A stretch of DNA of 12,061 nucleotides from PNAI01 sp035574295 (GCA_035574295.1 DATLYX010000060.1:1-12061); one strand, 5' to 3'; shown: positions 1 through 5,919, counted from the stretch's first letter. The notes: a model not told the origin generated them from the letters alone. Program-made: numbers and translations.

Positions 1-240
1 CGGGCTTCCCAAGCCGCAACCGAAGGAAATGCCGATGCCGGAACTTTTACGGGAGACGCGCGAGGCAGCGCCGCGGGGCTTCCCAAGCCGCAAGCGAAGG
101 AAATGCCGATGCCGGAACTTTTACGGGAGACGCGCGAGGCAACGCCGCGGGGCTTCCCAAGCCGCAAGCGAAGGAAATGCCGATGCCGGAACTTTTACGG
201 GAGATGCGCGAGGCAGCGCCGCGGGGCTTCCCAAGCCGCA
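1..240. repeat. 74-bp tandem direct repeat (three full copies plus a partial fourth)
   Basis: The unit begins with GGCTTCCCAAGCC at positions 3, 77, 151 and 225, giving an exact 74-bp period. Copies differ by only a few substitutions (for example AACCG versus AAGCG, and GCAGC versus GCAAC). The array begins at or before the left edge, so its full copy number is unknown. Each unit contains a small hairpin (GGCTT-CCC-AAGCC) and the near-repeated words GCCGAT and GCCGGA. Since 74 is not a multiple of 3, the frames crossing it change peptide at each unit, which argues against a coding repeat. It looks like an intergenic repeat family. Confidence 0.9.
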
Positions 241-276
241 GGACCGTTGCTACATAAGCCTCGCGCGGCCCGGACG

Positions 277-309
277 CTGCGCGCGGGCGGGACGAAGCCT
301 TGCGCGCAG
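277..309. other. Perfect 8-bp inverted repeat upstream of the tRNA
   Basis: CTGCGCGC at 277-284 is the exact reverse complement of GCGCGCAG at 302-309, with a 17-nt loop. It lies between the repeat array and the tRNA. No T tract follows on either side, so a terminator is not supported. A very weak promoter-like pair for the tRNA (TTGCGC at 300-305, CACAAT at 325-330, 19-bp spacing) overlaps it. The role is unknown. Confidence 0.35.
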
Positions 310-338
310 GGTGAAAAGTCTCGTCACAATTCAATTGA

Positions 339-415
<77 letters not shown>

Positions 416-419
416 AAAT

Positions 420-459
420 AATGCCGTCAGGTCAAAGACTTGGCGGCGTTTCGTTTTTT
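420..459 (+). terminator. Intrinsic terminator of the initiator tRNA
   Basis: GCCGTCAGGTC (423-433) pairs with GACTTGGCGGC (437-447) to form an 11-bp stem with two G-U pairs and an AAA loop. It can be extended by flanking A-T and T-G pairs from 420. The T-rich tail GTTTCG is followed by six T (454-459). This is a textbook Rho-independent terminator directly behind the CCA end. It also protects the element from tRNA read-through. Confidence 0.85.
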
Positions 460-590
460 GTGCATTGCAGCAAAATCGCGCCATGGAATCACTGTGGAAT
501 CATGCGGGAGAGAAAGAAAAAGAAACGAAGAGGGAACGAGCGAGAACGCGCCGGTGACGATTAAAGACACGCGCGATGGCGCGGTGGACT

Positions 591-616
591 TGCCCCCGTG
601 CCTTTGACCGGGGGCA
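591..616. other. Perfect 8-bp GC-rich inverted repeat, hairpin or protein site
   Basis: TGCCCCCG (591-598) is the exact reverse complement of CGGGGGCA (609-616), with a 10-nt spacer. On the plus strand it is followed only by TTTC, so it would be a poor intrinsic terminator. It could be an integrase/excisionase arm site, an operator, or a residual terminator of a lost gene. The sequence does not decide between these. Confidence 0.45.
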
Positions 617-690
617 TTTCAGATTGATTGCGATGACAATGGCGAGGCGCTTCACGCCTTTATCACTGATACCGAGCGAGACAAGCACTG

Positions 691-719
691 TTGAACATCT
701 CGACTCCGACGGGTATCGC
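691..719 (+). promoter_or_regulatory. Weak candidate promoter of the XRE-ImmA operon
   Basis: TTGAAC (691-696) and TATCGC (714-719) are separated by 17 bp, matching 4/6 and 3/6 of the sigma70 consensus. Predicted transcription start is near 726, which coincides with the left end of the palindrome at 726-745. That fits autorepression. The elements alone are weak, and the call rests partly on the operator position. Confidence 0.3.
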
Positions 720-725
720 TTCGCT

Positions 726-745
726 GATCCGCGAACGAGCGTATT
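726..745. promoter_or_regulatory. Operator-like palindrome O3, upstream of the XRE gene
   Basis: GATCCGC-GAACGA-GCGTATT is two 7-bp arms around 6 bp, with 5/7 positions symmetric. The right arm GCGTATT is identical to the right arm of the site at 1843-1862. It ends 29 bp before the XRE start codon and covers the predicted transcription start. It is a candidate autoregulatory binding site for the XRE protein. Confidence 0.45.
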
Positions 746-774
746 TGCATCTGCAGTGAAGGATTCATCGAGAA

Positions 775-1101
775 ATGCCAACACAACCCACGACCTTCGG
801 CCAAGCGATCGCTACGGCTCGGAAGGCCAAGGGCCTCAGTCAAAAGGAGCTTGCTGCTCTCATCGTTAAGGAGGAGGGTGGAGGGCCGATTTCCCCGCAG
901 TATCTCAACGATATCGAGCATGATCGGCGCAGCCCCACGTCCGATCACTTGATCAAGCAGTTCGCCAAGGTGCTCGATGAGGACGAGGGCTATCTGTTCG
1001 TGTTGGCCGGCAAGATTCCGGACGATATCCGTAAGAGAGCAAAGAACCGGGACAAGATCGTCGAAAGCTTCGCTAATTTTCGGAGGACTATTACGAAATA
1101 A
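775..1101 (+). CDS. XRE-family helix-turn-helix transcriptional repressor
   Basis: This 108-aa protein has a Cro/C1-type HTH over about residues 8-65. LSQKELAALI forms helix 2, a Gly-rich insertion (EGGG) follows, and ISPQYLNDIEHDRRSP forms the recognition helix and its turn. The rest is a short helical tail, so it is a small one-domain DNA-binding protein of the kind that dimerises on palindromes. AAGGA at 759-763 is a slightly distant ribosome site. The protease gene starts 10 nt after the stop. In known pairs (ImmR/ImmA of ICEBs1, DdrO/IrrE of Deinococcus) the XRE protein is a repressor removed by the partner protease, and the same role is inferred here. Candidate operators lie at 726-745, 1843-1862 and 1890-1909. 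An antitoxin role is an alternative. Confidence 0.9.
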   Translation: MPTQPTTFGQAIATARKAKGLSQKELAALIVKEEGGGPISPQYLNDIEHDRRSPTSDHLIKQFAKVLDEDEGYLFVLAGKIPDDIRKRAKNRDKIVESFANFRRTITK

Positions 1102-1111
1102 GGACGCCCGA

Positions 1112-1831
1112 ATGGTAAGAATGGTACCGGATGAGACGGGCCGCTTCGCCAAGCGGCCGCACTACTCGCCCGATGAGCTCGACCGGGAATGCGAACGCGT
1201 CGTGTCCGTCTTCTTGAGCAAGAAGCGCGGCGACATCCGGTTTCCCATCGCCACCGACGATTTGCGTATCTTGATCGAGCAGCACGATGCCTCGCTCGAT
1301 GCCTATGCGGACCTGTCGGCCTTTGGCGATGACGTTGAGGGGGTCACCGAGTTTTTTCCCGATAAGGGGCCTTTGGTTTCGATCTCCGAGAGGCTTGCCA
1401 ACGACAGCCGACGCGAGAATCGCCTGCGGACGACCCTGACCCACGAGTTCGGTCACGTTTACTTCCACCGGCACCTGTGGGCAGAAAAGTTCATTCCCGG
1501 GCGTCTCTTCGAGCATAACAGCAGGGAAAACAAGGCAATCTGCAAGAGGGACACGATCCTCAACGCCAATAAATACGATTGGATGGAATGGCAGGCCGGC
1601 TATGTCAGCGGGGCGATACTGATGCCGGCAAGCCATGCGCGCCGCCTTGTGGCCGATTATTGCCAGCCGCGCGGGCTCCATGGAGGGGTATATATCGGCT
1701 CGAGTCACGGCCGCGCCTTGATCGGAGCGATCATGGAGCAGTTTGCCGTTTCGGAGGATGCAGCTCGGGTTCGCCTGCTGAAGCTTGGTGTGCTGGCAGT
1801 TTCCCACAGGCAACCATCCCTGTTCGATTGA
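1112..1831 (+). CDS. ImmA/IrrE family metallo-endopeptidase
   Basis: This 239-aa protein carries the zinc-protease signature HEFGH at residues 111-115, followed by VYFHRHLW. Downstream is EWQAGYVSGAILMP, starting at the probable third zinc ligand Glu159; it matches the E-x2-A-(x)n-LMP pattern of the COG2856 family. The frame is open back to 977, but the start at 1112 is preferred: it has AAGGA at 1100-1104 with 7-nt spacing and sits just after the XRE stop at 1101. Starting further upstream would overlap the XRE gene heavily. Another Met at 1121 is possible. Family members cleave a partner XRE repressor on a stress signal such as DNA damage. Cleavage of the upstream gene product is the inferred role. 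No signal peptide or membrane segment is seen, so it is cytoplasmic. Confidence 0.92.
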   Translation: MVRMVPDETGRFAKRPHYSPDELDRECERVVSVFLSKKRGDIRFPIATDDLRILIEQHDASLDAYADLSAFGDDVEGVTEFFPDKGPLVSISERLANDSRRENRLRTTLTHEFGHVYFHRHLWAEKFIPGRLFEHNSRENKAICKRDTILNANKYDWMEWQAGYVSGAILMPASHARRLVADYCQPRGLHGGVYIGSSHGRALIGAIMEQFAVSEDAARVRLLKLGVLAVSHRQPSLFD

Positions 1832-1842
1832 CGAAACTCGCC

Positions 1843-1862
1843 AATTCGCGGATATGCGTATT
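1843..1862. promoter_or_regulatory. Operator-like palindrome O1, upstream of gene A promoter
   Basis: AATTCGC-GGATAT-GCGTATT is two 7-bp arms around 6 bp, with 6/7 positions symmetric. It lies 7 bp upstream of the -35 box at 1870. It shares the AATnCGC-N6-GCGTATT pattern with the sites at 726-745 and 1890-1909. It is a candidate XRE binding site. Confidence 0.55.
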
Positions 1863-1869
1863 TTTTCGT

Positions 1870-1897
1870 TTGACTCTCCGCGCGCGGTCAATACGCT
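1870..1897 (+). promoter_or_regulatory. Candidate sigma70 promoter for genes A and B
   Basis: TTGACT (1870-1875) matches 5/6 of the -35 consensus, and TACGCT (1892-1897) matches 3/6 of the -10 with 16-bp spacing. The -10 lies inside palindrome O2, and palindrome O1 sits just upstream of the -35. Repressor bound at O2 would block polymerase directly. Start of transcription would be about 1904, leaving a leader of about 47 nt before the gene A ATG. Confidence 0.5.
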
Positions 1898-1909
1898 AAT
1901 CCGCAGATT
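1890..1909. promoter_or_regulatory. Operator-like palindrome O2, overlapping the gene A -10 box
   Basis: AATACGC-TAATCC-GCAGATT has 5/7 symmetric arm positions. Its left arm AATACGC is the exact reverse complement of the right arm GCGTATT of O1 and O3. The O1 and O2 centres are 47 bp apart. As an inverted pair, 15 of 19 positions of O1 and O2 match. Confidence 0.5.
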
Positions 1910-1950
1910 GCCAGCGTAGCCGGCACATCCACGGCTAAGGGAGATAAGAC

Positions 1951-3117
1951 ATGGCTTCAGTGACAAACTTCATCCGCAATACGCCCGCTGCCTCGCTCCG
2001 GACCTACTTCGATCGCGCCGGGATCGCGCTGCCGGTTCGGGTGAACTGGGAGGCACCGGAGCCGGAGGTGATTCGCCCCCTCCTGCGCGCCGTCGACGAG
2101 ATGGATGAAATGGCCAAGGCCCGGGTCGTCAACGACGCCGAGCGCGTTTCGGCCATGGCCGATGAGGCTGGCCAAACGGCGATCTACAGCGTCGCTCAGG
2201 ACCCTGGGCTGCTTGACGCTCTCCAGAACGGCCATGATCGCGCACTTTGGGTGTTCCTTCATGACCGCGCCGGCTTCCAACGCGCCGAAGAGGTGCGCTA
2301 CGCCGACGAGCGTCGGCGGGGGCGGATGTGGGACGGCTTCATCGGCGAGCCGAAGCTGGTCCCGCAGCGCGATCCAGCCGCGGTGGAGTCGTTCAAGGCT
2401 GCCGTCCGCGAGCGCTTCCGGTCCAACAATGTCCACGTCGATATCTTCGATCGCATCCGGCCAACCTTCGATGGCACGGACTGCGCCTTGGTGCAGGTAA
2501 CTATCTATCGCGAAGGCAGACCGGACGACTTCCTTGAGTTCGTGAACGGAACGCTCGACCGCCGTCCGCGCCGCCCGGTCTTCGAAGCTGCGCTGACCTA
2601 CGAACCCGCGACCGGCGTCATCGAGGTCGTAGCAAATGACCGCGAGAGCCGTGAAGACATCGTCCGGCTCTTCGCTCGCGACCTTCTCGCGACGGAGTTC
2701 CGGCAGAAGCGGCTTCCGCTCCGGCAGTTCGATCTACGGGTACTACAGCGCCAGTACGCGTTCCCGACCGATCCGAGTGATGGCATCGAGTCGGTGCGCG
2801 TCAATTTCCTGCGGCTCATGCCGATTGATACCGTCGGGGAGCGGGTGACCCTCGAATGCATGCGCCAGGCGACCCAGACCATCTGGCAGATGGCGCAGGA
2901 TCGTTTCGGCGCCAACAACCCACTGCTCGGCGGTTGGGTCATCACACAGGCAAAACTCACGATCCGCTTTCATCCCGAAACAGGTTCACGCCGTGGCAAG
3001 ACCTTACCTCTGATCATCAACATGCCACATGGCTGCAATCTCAAGGATCAGACGGAGCGGGAACAGATGATCGGGCAGAAATACTTGCGCCGCTGGGGCA
3101 TCCTGCGCGATGTCTGA
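1951..3117 (+). CDS. Conserved-looking protein of unknown function (gene A, 388 aa)
   Basis: I do not recognise the family. It is a soluble protein with no signal peptide or membrane segment. Residues 1-155 are rich in charged helices, with a notable stretch FQRAEEVRYADERRRGRMWD (109-128). Residues 156-250 look alpha/beta (VQVTIYREGRPDDFLEFVNG at 181-200). Residues 280-320 contain VRVNFLRLMPIDTVGERVTL. The C-terminal segment 335-384 (KLTIRFHPE, then NMPHGCNLKD, then KYLRRWGI) looks like a conserved motif block. AAGGGAG at 1937-1943 with 7-nt spacing supports the ATG. Its stop overlaps gene B by 8 nt, so the two are probably translated together and may form a complex. Its promoter lies between two operator-like palindromes shared with the XRE gene. 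A role as the regulated output of the XRE/ImmA switch (stress response or phage defence) is inference only. Confidence 0.85.
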   Translation: MASVTNFIRNTPAASLRTYFDRAGIALPVRVNWEAPEPEVIRPLLRAVDEMDEMAKARVVNDAERVSAMADEAGQTAIYSVAQDPGLLDALQNGHDRALWVFLHDRAGFQRAEEVRYADERRRGRMWDGFIGEPKLVPQRDPAAVESFKAAVRERFRSNNVHVDIFDRIRPTFDGTDCALVQVTIYREGRPDDFLEFVNGTLDRRPRRPVFEAALTYEPATGVIEVVANDRESREDIVRLFARDLLATEFRQKRLPLRQFDLRVLQRQYAFPTDPSDGIESVRVNFLRLMPIDTVGERVTLECMRQATQTIWQMAQDRFGANNPLLGGWVITQAKLTIRFHPETGSRRGKTLPLIINMPHGCNLKDQTEREQMIGQKYLRRWGILRDV

Positions 3118-4108
3118 TGCCATGGCGCGGCTGAGCCACGCGGCCGTCGATCTGCTACTGACCATCATCGAGACGTCCAGCATGGCGATCTCAGGCGCTG
3201 CTCTGGACGGCTACCACGCCGGGGCGGGGGCCGAGCTCGTCGCAGTGGGCGCCCTCGAGGCCGATGGCTTCGAGCCGATGGCGGTGTCGCAGGTCGATCA
3301 CGAGGATGCCGTGGTGAGTCTCGCTTGGGATGGAGACGCACGCCGGCACACCTACTTCAGTCCTGCTGCCGGAATGGTGGCGATCGAGGATCACACGTTG
3401 CGACGACTTCGCGTCCGGTCCTCCTGGTTCTTGGACTGGATCGCCCGTGAGTTAGGATTCGTCGGCGCGATGCACTCAGTCGAGCTCGTGGCCGACCGTC
3501 TTTGGCACCTCGGTGATGTGTGGCTCGGCGAGCGCAAGGCGAAGCAACAGCGGACCGCGATCTATGTTGGACGGCGGCTCGGAGAGCCGGGCGCAATGCG
3601 CCGCATGCGGGAGGCATTGCAATCCCGAGCGGGCCGACCGCCGGGGATCATACTGACATCGTCACCGGCAGGAATTGCTGAGGACTTCGCAGGGACCGCG
3701 ATGCCGCCCATTTTGCCGATCATACAATGTGCGAAGGCGGGCTTCCCGCAGTTTCATCTGGACGTCTCGATCATCTGCACCGCTGCGCACGGCCTCCGGT
3801 CGATGCGCCCTCGATCTCCTGTACAGGTGGATGCGGAGTTTCGAGTGGTGCGAGTCGGCGACCGGGAGTTTCGCTTTCGTGGTGACAAGCAGCGGCAGGT
3901 GGTCGAGTATCTCCATCGCGCCTGGGAGCAGGGCGAGGGGCGCGTCAGCGTCGCCATCATGTTTACCGATCTCGACTTCCCGGCAACCACCCGGCTGCGC
4001 GATCTTTTCAGGGGACACCGCGATTGGAAGGACCTGATTGGCTACGAGGACGGGGCATGCTGGCTCCGGTGCGACGAGCTGCTGGCTGGAACCGTCAAGT
4101 CCGATTGA
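3110..4108 (+). CDS. Protein of unknown function with a C-terminal winged-helix-like domain (gene B, 332 aa)
   Basis: No family is recognised. Residues 1-240 have a repeated alpha/beta pattern without a known catalytic motif. Notable stretches are LAWDGDARRHTYFS (71-84), LRRLRVRSSWFLDWIARELG (98-116) and IAEDFAGTAMPPILPI (189-204). Residues 245-322 read as a winged helix: REFRFRGDKQRQVVEYLHRA, then a turn, then TTRLRDLFRGHRDWKDLI and a wing (GACWL). This resembles wHTH tails of other phage-linked proteins, so DNA or protein binding is likely. The ATG at 3110 lies inside the end of gene A, an 8-nt overlap that implies translational coupling. A second in-frame ATG at 3122 is possible. The 3' end overlaps the convergent AbiEii reading frame by 14 nt. 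Function is unknown; a partner of A is inferred. Confidence 0.85.
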   Translation: MSDAMARLSHAAVDLLLTIIETSSMAISGAALDGYHAGAGAELVAVGALEADGFEPMAVSQVDHEDAVVSLAWDGDARRHTYFSPAAGMVAIEDHTLRRLRVRSSWFLDWIARELGFVGAMHSVELVADRLWHLGDVWLGERKAKQQRTAIYVGRRLGEPGAMRRMREALQSRAGRPPGIILTSSPAGIAEDFAGTAMPPILPIIQCAKAGFPQFHLDVSIICTAAHGLRSMRPRSPVQVDAEFRVVRVGDREFRFRGDKQRQVVEYLHRAWEQGEGRVSVAIMFTDLDFPATTRLRDLFRGHRDWKDLIGYEDGACWLRCDELLAGTVKSD

Positions 4109-4601
4109 CCGCCGCCTCGATCGCCGCAAGCTGTTCGATGATCCACTCGAAGGGTGGTGCGTCGCCGAGGATCATGCCCTGCATCGCGGCATAGTCCTTC
4201 TCGATCTCCCGGCGCAACTCTTCCTGTGGGACGAGGCGCAGCGTGCCGGGTACGGCTTCTTCGAATTTCTTCCAGGCCTGCCGAAAGGCGAGCAGGTTGT
4301 GCTCCCGGACCGCCGTCGCCAGCTTCTGATCACCGAGTGCCTTTCGGCCGACCGCGGTGGCGCTGATCATGGCGACATCATAGTAGTGGCGCGACAGACG
4401 ATCCCGGTCCGACGGAAGCCGCTGCTCGTCGCGATAACCGCAGTGGGCACCGTGCAGAATAAGGAGCTTCTCCCAGAAGGTCCTTTCCGGGCGAATCGTT
4501 GTGATGTCGTCAATGTCGAACAGCCAGTTGGAAAGATCGTCCGCAATGAACGATCTGATGGTTCTTTTCTCGTTGGGGGTCGAGGGCCGAGCGCGCGCCA
4601 C
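4095..4601 (-). pseudogene. 3' fragment of the AbiEii toxin
   Basis: This frame carries the C-terminal half of the toxin: FIADDLSNWLFDIDDITTI, RTFWEKLLILH, SRHYYDV and a helical end. Family homology begins after the G run at 4575-4579, at NEKRTIRSF. The few residues before it (MARARPST) are the out-of-frame reading of the upstream part. An ATG at 4601 opens the frame, but no clear ribosome site was identified and independent translation is doubtful. Confidence 0.6.
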
Positions 4602-5142
4602 CTTCGATCCTCACGCGCGGCGAGACGTAGCTCGGGCCGCTCGCGTCGAACACACTCGGATACTCGATGAGCAGGGTCTGTCCGTCTTCGTCGTCCTCGT
4701 CGATTACGATGGTGCCGCGAGCGCCGATCGTGCGCAGCGCGGCGTCGAGTGAGCCACGAAGATCCCCCTGGATGTAGGCGCTGCAGGCGGCACGCAGCTC
4801 GTCGAAGAGCGCTTCGCGCCTCTTGCGTGACAGGTTCGCGTCTCTGTTGGCCGGGTCACGCTCGCCGCTAAAACCGAGGTCGTCCCGGAAGACGACGATG
4901 TCGATGTCCTCCGAGAAGCGATGGATCAGACCGAAGGCCTTGGACAGCGACGTCCCGCCTTTGAACAGAAGCTGGGGATGGCCCGCCGGCAGTCCGTGGT
5001 AGAGGGCCTCCAGCACGAGACAGACCCAGAAGTCCTTCTCCACGTATGACGGAATGGTGCCGATGCGCTGGGCGCCGGCGGTGAAGACGTCGGCCTGCTC
5101 GCCCGGCGGCAAGCGGAGGAAGCGCTCGAACGACGGGTTCAC
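4510..5142 (-). CDS. 5' fragment of the AbiEii toxin as actually translated (210 aa)
   Basis: This is what the unmodified sequence encodes before the frame shift. It holds the N-terminal nucleotidyltransferase core, including GGTSL and DID, but ends in an out-of-frame tail of about 20 residues (from QREKNHQI onward) that has no place in the family. It lacks the FWEK and HYYD motifs, so it is unlikely to be active. Start is the GTG in the 4-nt overlap with the antitoxin stop. Confidence 0.6.
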   Translation of the reverse strand: MNPSFERFLRLPPGEQADVFTAGAQRIGTIPSYVEKDFWVCLVLEALYHGLPAGHPQLLFKGGTSLSKAFGLIHRFSEDIDIVVFRDDLGFSGERDPANRDANLSRKRREALFDELRAACSAYIQGDLRGSLDAALRTIGARGTIVIDEDDEDGQTLLIEYPSVFDASGPSYVSPRVRIEGGARSALDPQREKNHQIVHCGRSFQLAVRH

Positions 5143-5780
5143 GCGGCGCTTACCTCTCGATCAGCGATCTTGTGGACGACGGGAATTGCCCAGTCCGGGA
5201 GCGCGCGCATGCCCTTGACGAGATCGCGCTTCACCGCATCCGGCAGCCGCTTTCGCAGGATCGTCACGGTCTGCGGATCATCGACCGCACGGGGGCCGAG
5301 CCAGCGCAGCGCTTGGACGACCGGGGCCGCCGGGCGGCCGGCCCAGTTCATGATGGTCGGCCGCGCATGGCGCAAACGAATGGTCCAGCCATCGACCTTG
5401 ACCGTCCGGCTCGCGCCGTCCGTCACGTAATCCGCTTTGGCAGGCACCGCGTTGGTGAGGCCGAGCTGGTTTGCCGCGACGAGGCCATCCGGCATGATTC
5501 GGATATTGTCGCGGCGCGCGACCGCCGCGACGGCCGAATCGAGATCGGCCGGAGCAGGCCGGTTCAGGGTGGGGCTGATCCGCGGCAGGTCGTAGAGGCC
5601 CCGGCCCACCCGGCGAAGCTGGCCAGCCCTGGCCAGGCGTGACAGAGCCTGGTCGACCGCCGCCCGGCTGCCGAGGTCCAGAAAATCCTTTGGCGTGCAT
5701 ACCAAAAGGCCCTTACCATGGGAGCGCACGCGCCGCATTATTTTGTCAGCTATACCAGTCACTTGTCTCTTCTCAGCCAT
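5139..5780 (-). CDS. abiEi: AbiEi-type antitoxin and autorepressor (DUF6088-like), 213 aa
   Basis: The N-terminal winged helix spans about residues 8-66, with the family pattern VCTPKDFLDLGSRAAVDQAL and ending in RRVGRGLYDLPR. A C-terminal domain follows (RIMPDGLVAANQLGLTN; RLRHARP; VVQALRWLG), as in antitoxins of type IV AbiE pairs. The open frame extends to 6497, but the start is placed at ATG 5780 because homology begins there and the promoter at 5794-5822 lies just upstream. Transcription would start about 5787, so the message is almost leaderless, in line with the lack of a Shine-Dalgarno site. AbiEi proteins neutralise AbiEii and bind inverted repeats at their own promoter. Here such a repeat lies at 5786-5816. 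The toxin gene follows with a 4-nt GTGA overlap but is frameshifted, so this antitoxin may be orphaned. Confidence 0.87.
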   Translation of the reverse strand: MAEKRQVTGIADKIMRRVRSHGKGLLVCTPKDFLDLGSRAAVDQALSRLARAGQLRRVGRGLYDLPRISPTLNRPAPADLDSAVAAVARRDNIRIMPDGLVAANQLGLTNAVPAKADYVTDGASRTVKVDGWTIRLRHARPTIMNWAGRPAAPVVQALRWLGPRAVDDPQTVTILRKRLPDAVKRDLVKGMRALPDWAIPVVHKIADREVSAA

Positions 5781-5785
5781 AAAAT

Positions 5786-5816
5786 TCGTCAGAAAAATAG
5801 CATGTAATTCTGACGA
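5786..5816. promoter_or_regulatory. Inverted repeat flanking the AbiE -10 box, candidate AbiEi operator
   Basis: TCGTCAG (5786-5792) and CTGACGA (5810-5816) are exact reverse complements separated by 17 nt. Flanking bases partly extend the match. One arm covers the transcription start and the other lies in the -35/-10 spacer, so a protein bound here would block the promoter. Known AbiEi antitoxins bind inverted repeats at the abiE promoter, which is the basis for the assignment. Confidence 0.6.
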
Positions 5817-5822
5817 TTTCAA
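5794..5822 (-). promoter_or_regulatory. Promoter of the AbiE operon
   Basis: On the minus strand, TTGAAA (5822-5817) and TATTTT (5799-5794) are separated by exactly 17 bp, matching 5/6 and 4/6 of sigma70 consensus. The expected start near 5787 leaves only about 6-8 nt before the ATG at 5780. Confidence 0.6.
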
Positions 5823-5888
5823 TTCCTCCCTTTTTCCCTCCCACCGGCCTCCCCCGCTCCTCCCCCCCGCATCTCCCATCCTCTCCGC
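5823..5888 (+). promoter_or_regulatory. Pyrimidine-rich, G-poor leader tract; possible Rho loading (rut) region
   Basis: Only 5 of these 66 bases are G and 3 are A, with long C runs (CCCCC, CCCCCCC). It separates the divergent AbiE promoter from the rightward replication operon, whose first gene starts at 5920. In RNA copied rightward this would be a C-rich, unstructured stretch, the kind Rho binds. No convincing plus-strand promoter was found between it and 5920. Confidence 0.35.
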
Positions 5889-5919
5889 AGGTTTGCTCAC
5901 GAGAGCGAAGGAGAGACGG

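Larger units (their letters stand above)
460..774. other. Non-coding stretch between the tRNA terminator and the XRE gene
   Basis: This stretch of about 315 bases has open frames on both strands, but none has a recognisable product, a good ribosome site or conserved-looking composition. What it does hold is a perfect 8-bp hairpin (591-616), a weak promoter-like pair (691-719) and an operator-like palindrome (726-745). A purine-rich run of GAAAG and AAACG type lies around 508-535. The left attachment boundary of the element probably falls in or before this stretch, but it cannot be placed. Confidence 0.6.
4095..5142 (-). pseudogene. abiEii: AbiEii/AbiGii-family nucleotidyltransferase toxin, broken by a one-base frameshift
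   Basis: Read leftward from GTG at 5142, the gene encodes the DUF1814/AbiEii signature: EKDFW at residues 35-39, FKGGTSLSKAF (60-70) and SEDIDI (77-82), with Asp79/Asp81 as metal ligands. The frame then breaks at a run of five G on the plus strand (4575-4579; CCCCC on the coding strand). Removing one base joins ARSALDP to NEKRTIRSF and continues through the later motifs RTFWEKLLILH and SRHYYDV to the stop at 4095, giving about 348 aa, a normal family length. Family members add nucleotides to a cellular target (tRNA in studied cases) and arrest growth. The start overlaps the antitoxin stop as GTGA. It is either a true inactivating mutation, a sequencing error in the homopolymer, or, less likely, +1 frameshifting at CCC-C. 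Confidence 0.88.

Noticed and set aside
1..240. CRISPR array
   Set aside because: The repeats are contiguous with no variable spacers, and no cas1 or cas2 is present; the Cas4-like nuclease alone is not evidence of CRISPR.
977..1111. N-terminal extension of the ImmA protein from an ATG at 977
   Set aside because: It would overlap the XRE gene by 125 nt, encodes no conserved sequence, and a better start with a ribosome site exists at 1112.
1091..1966. Long leftward frame (291 aa) opposite the ImmA gene
   Set aside because: The opposite strand has the HEFGH protease motif and a good ribosome site. The leftward frame shows no motif and is a GC-driven shadow.
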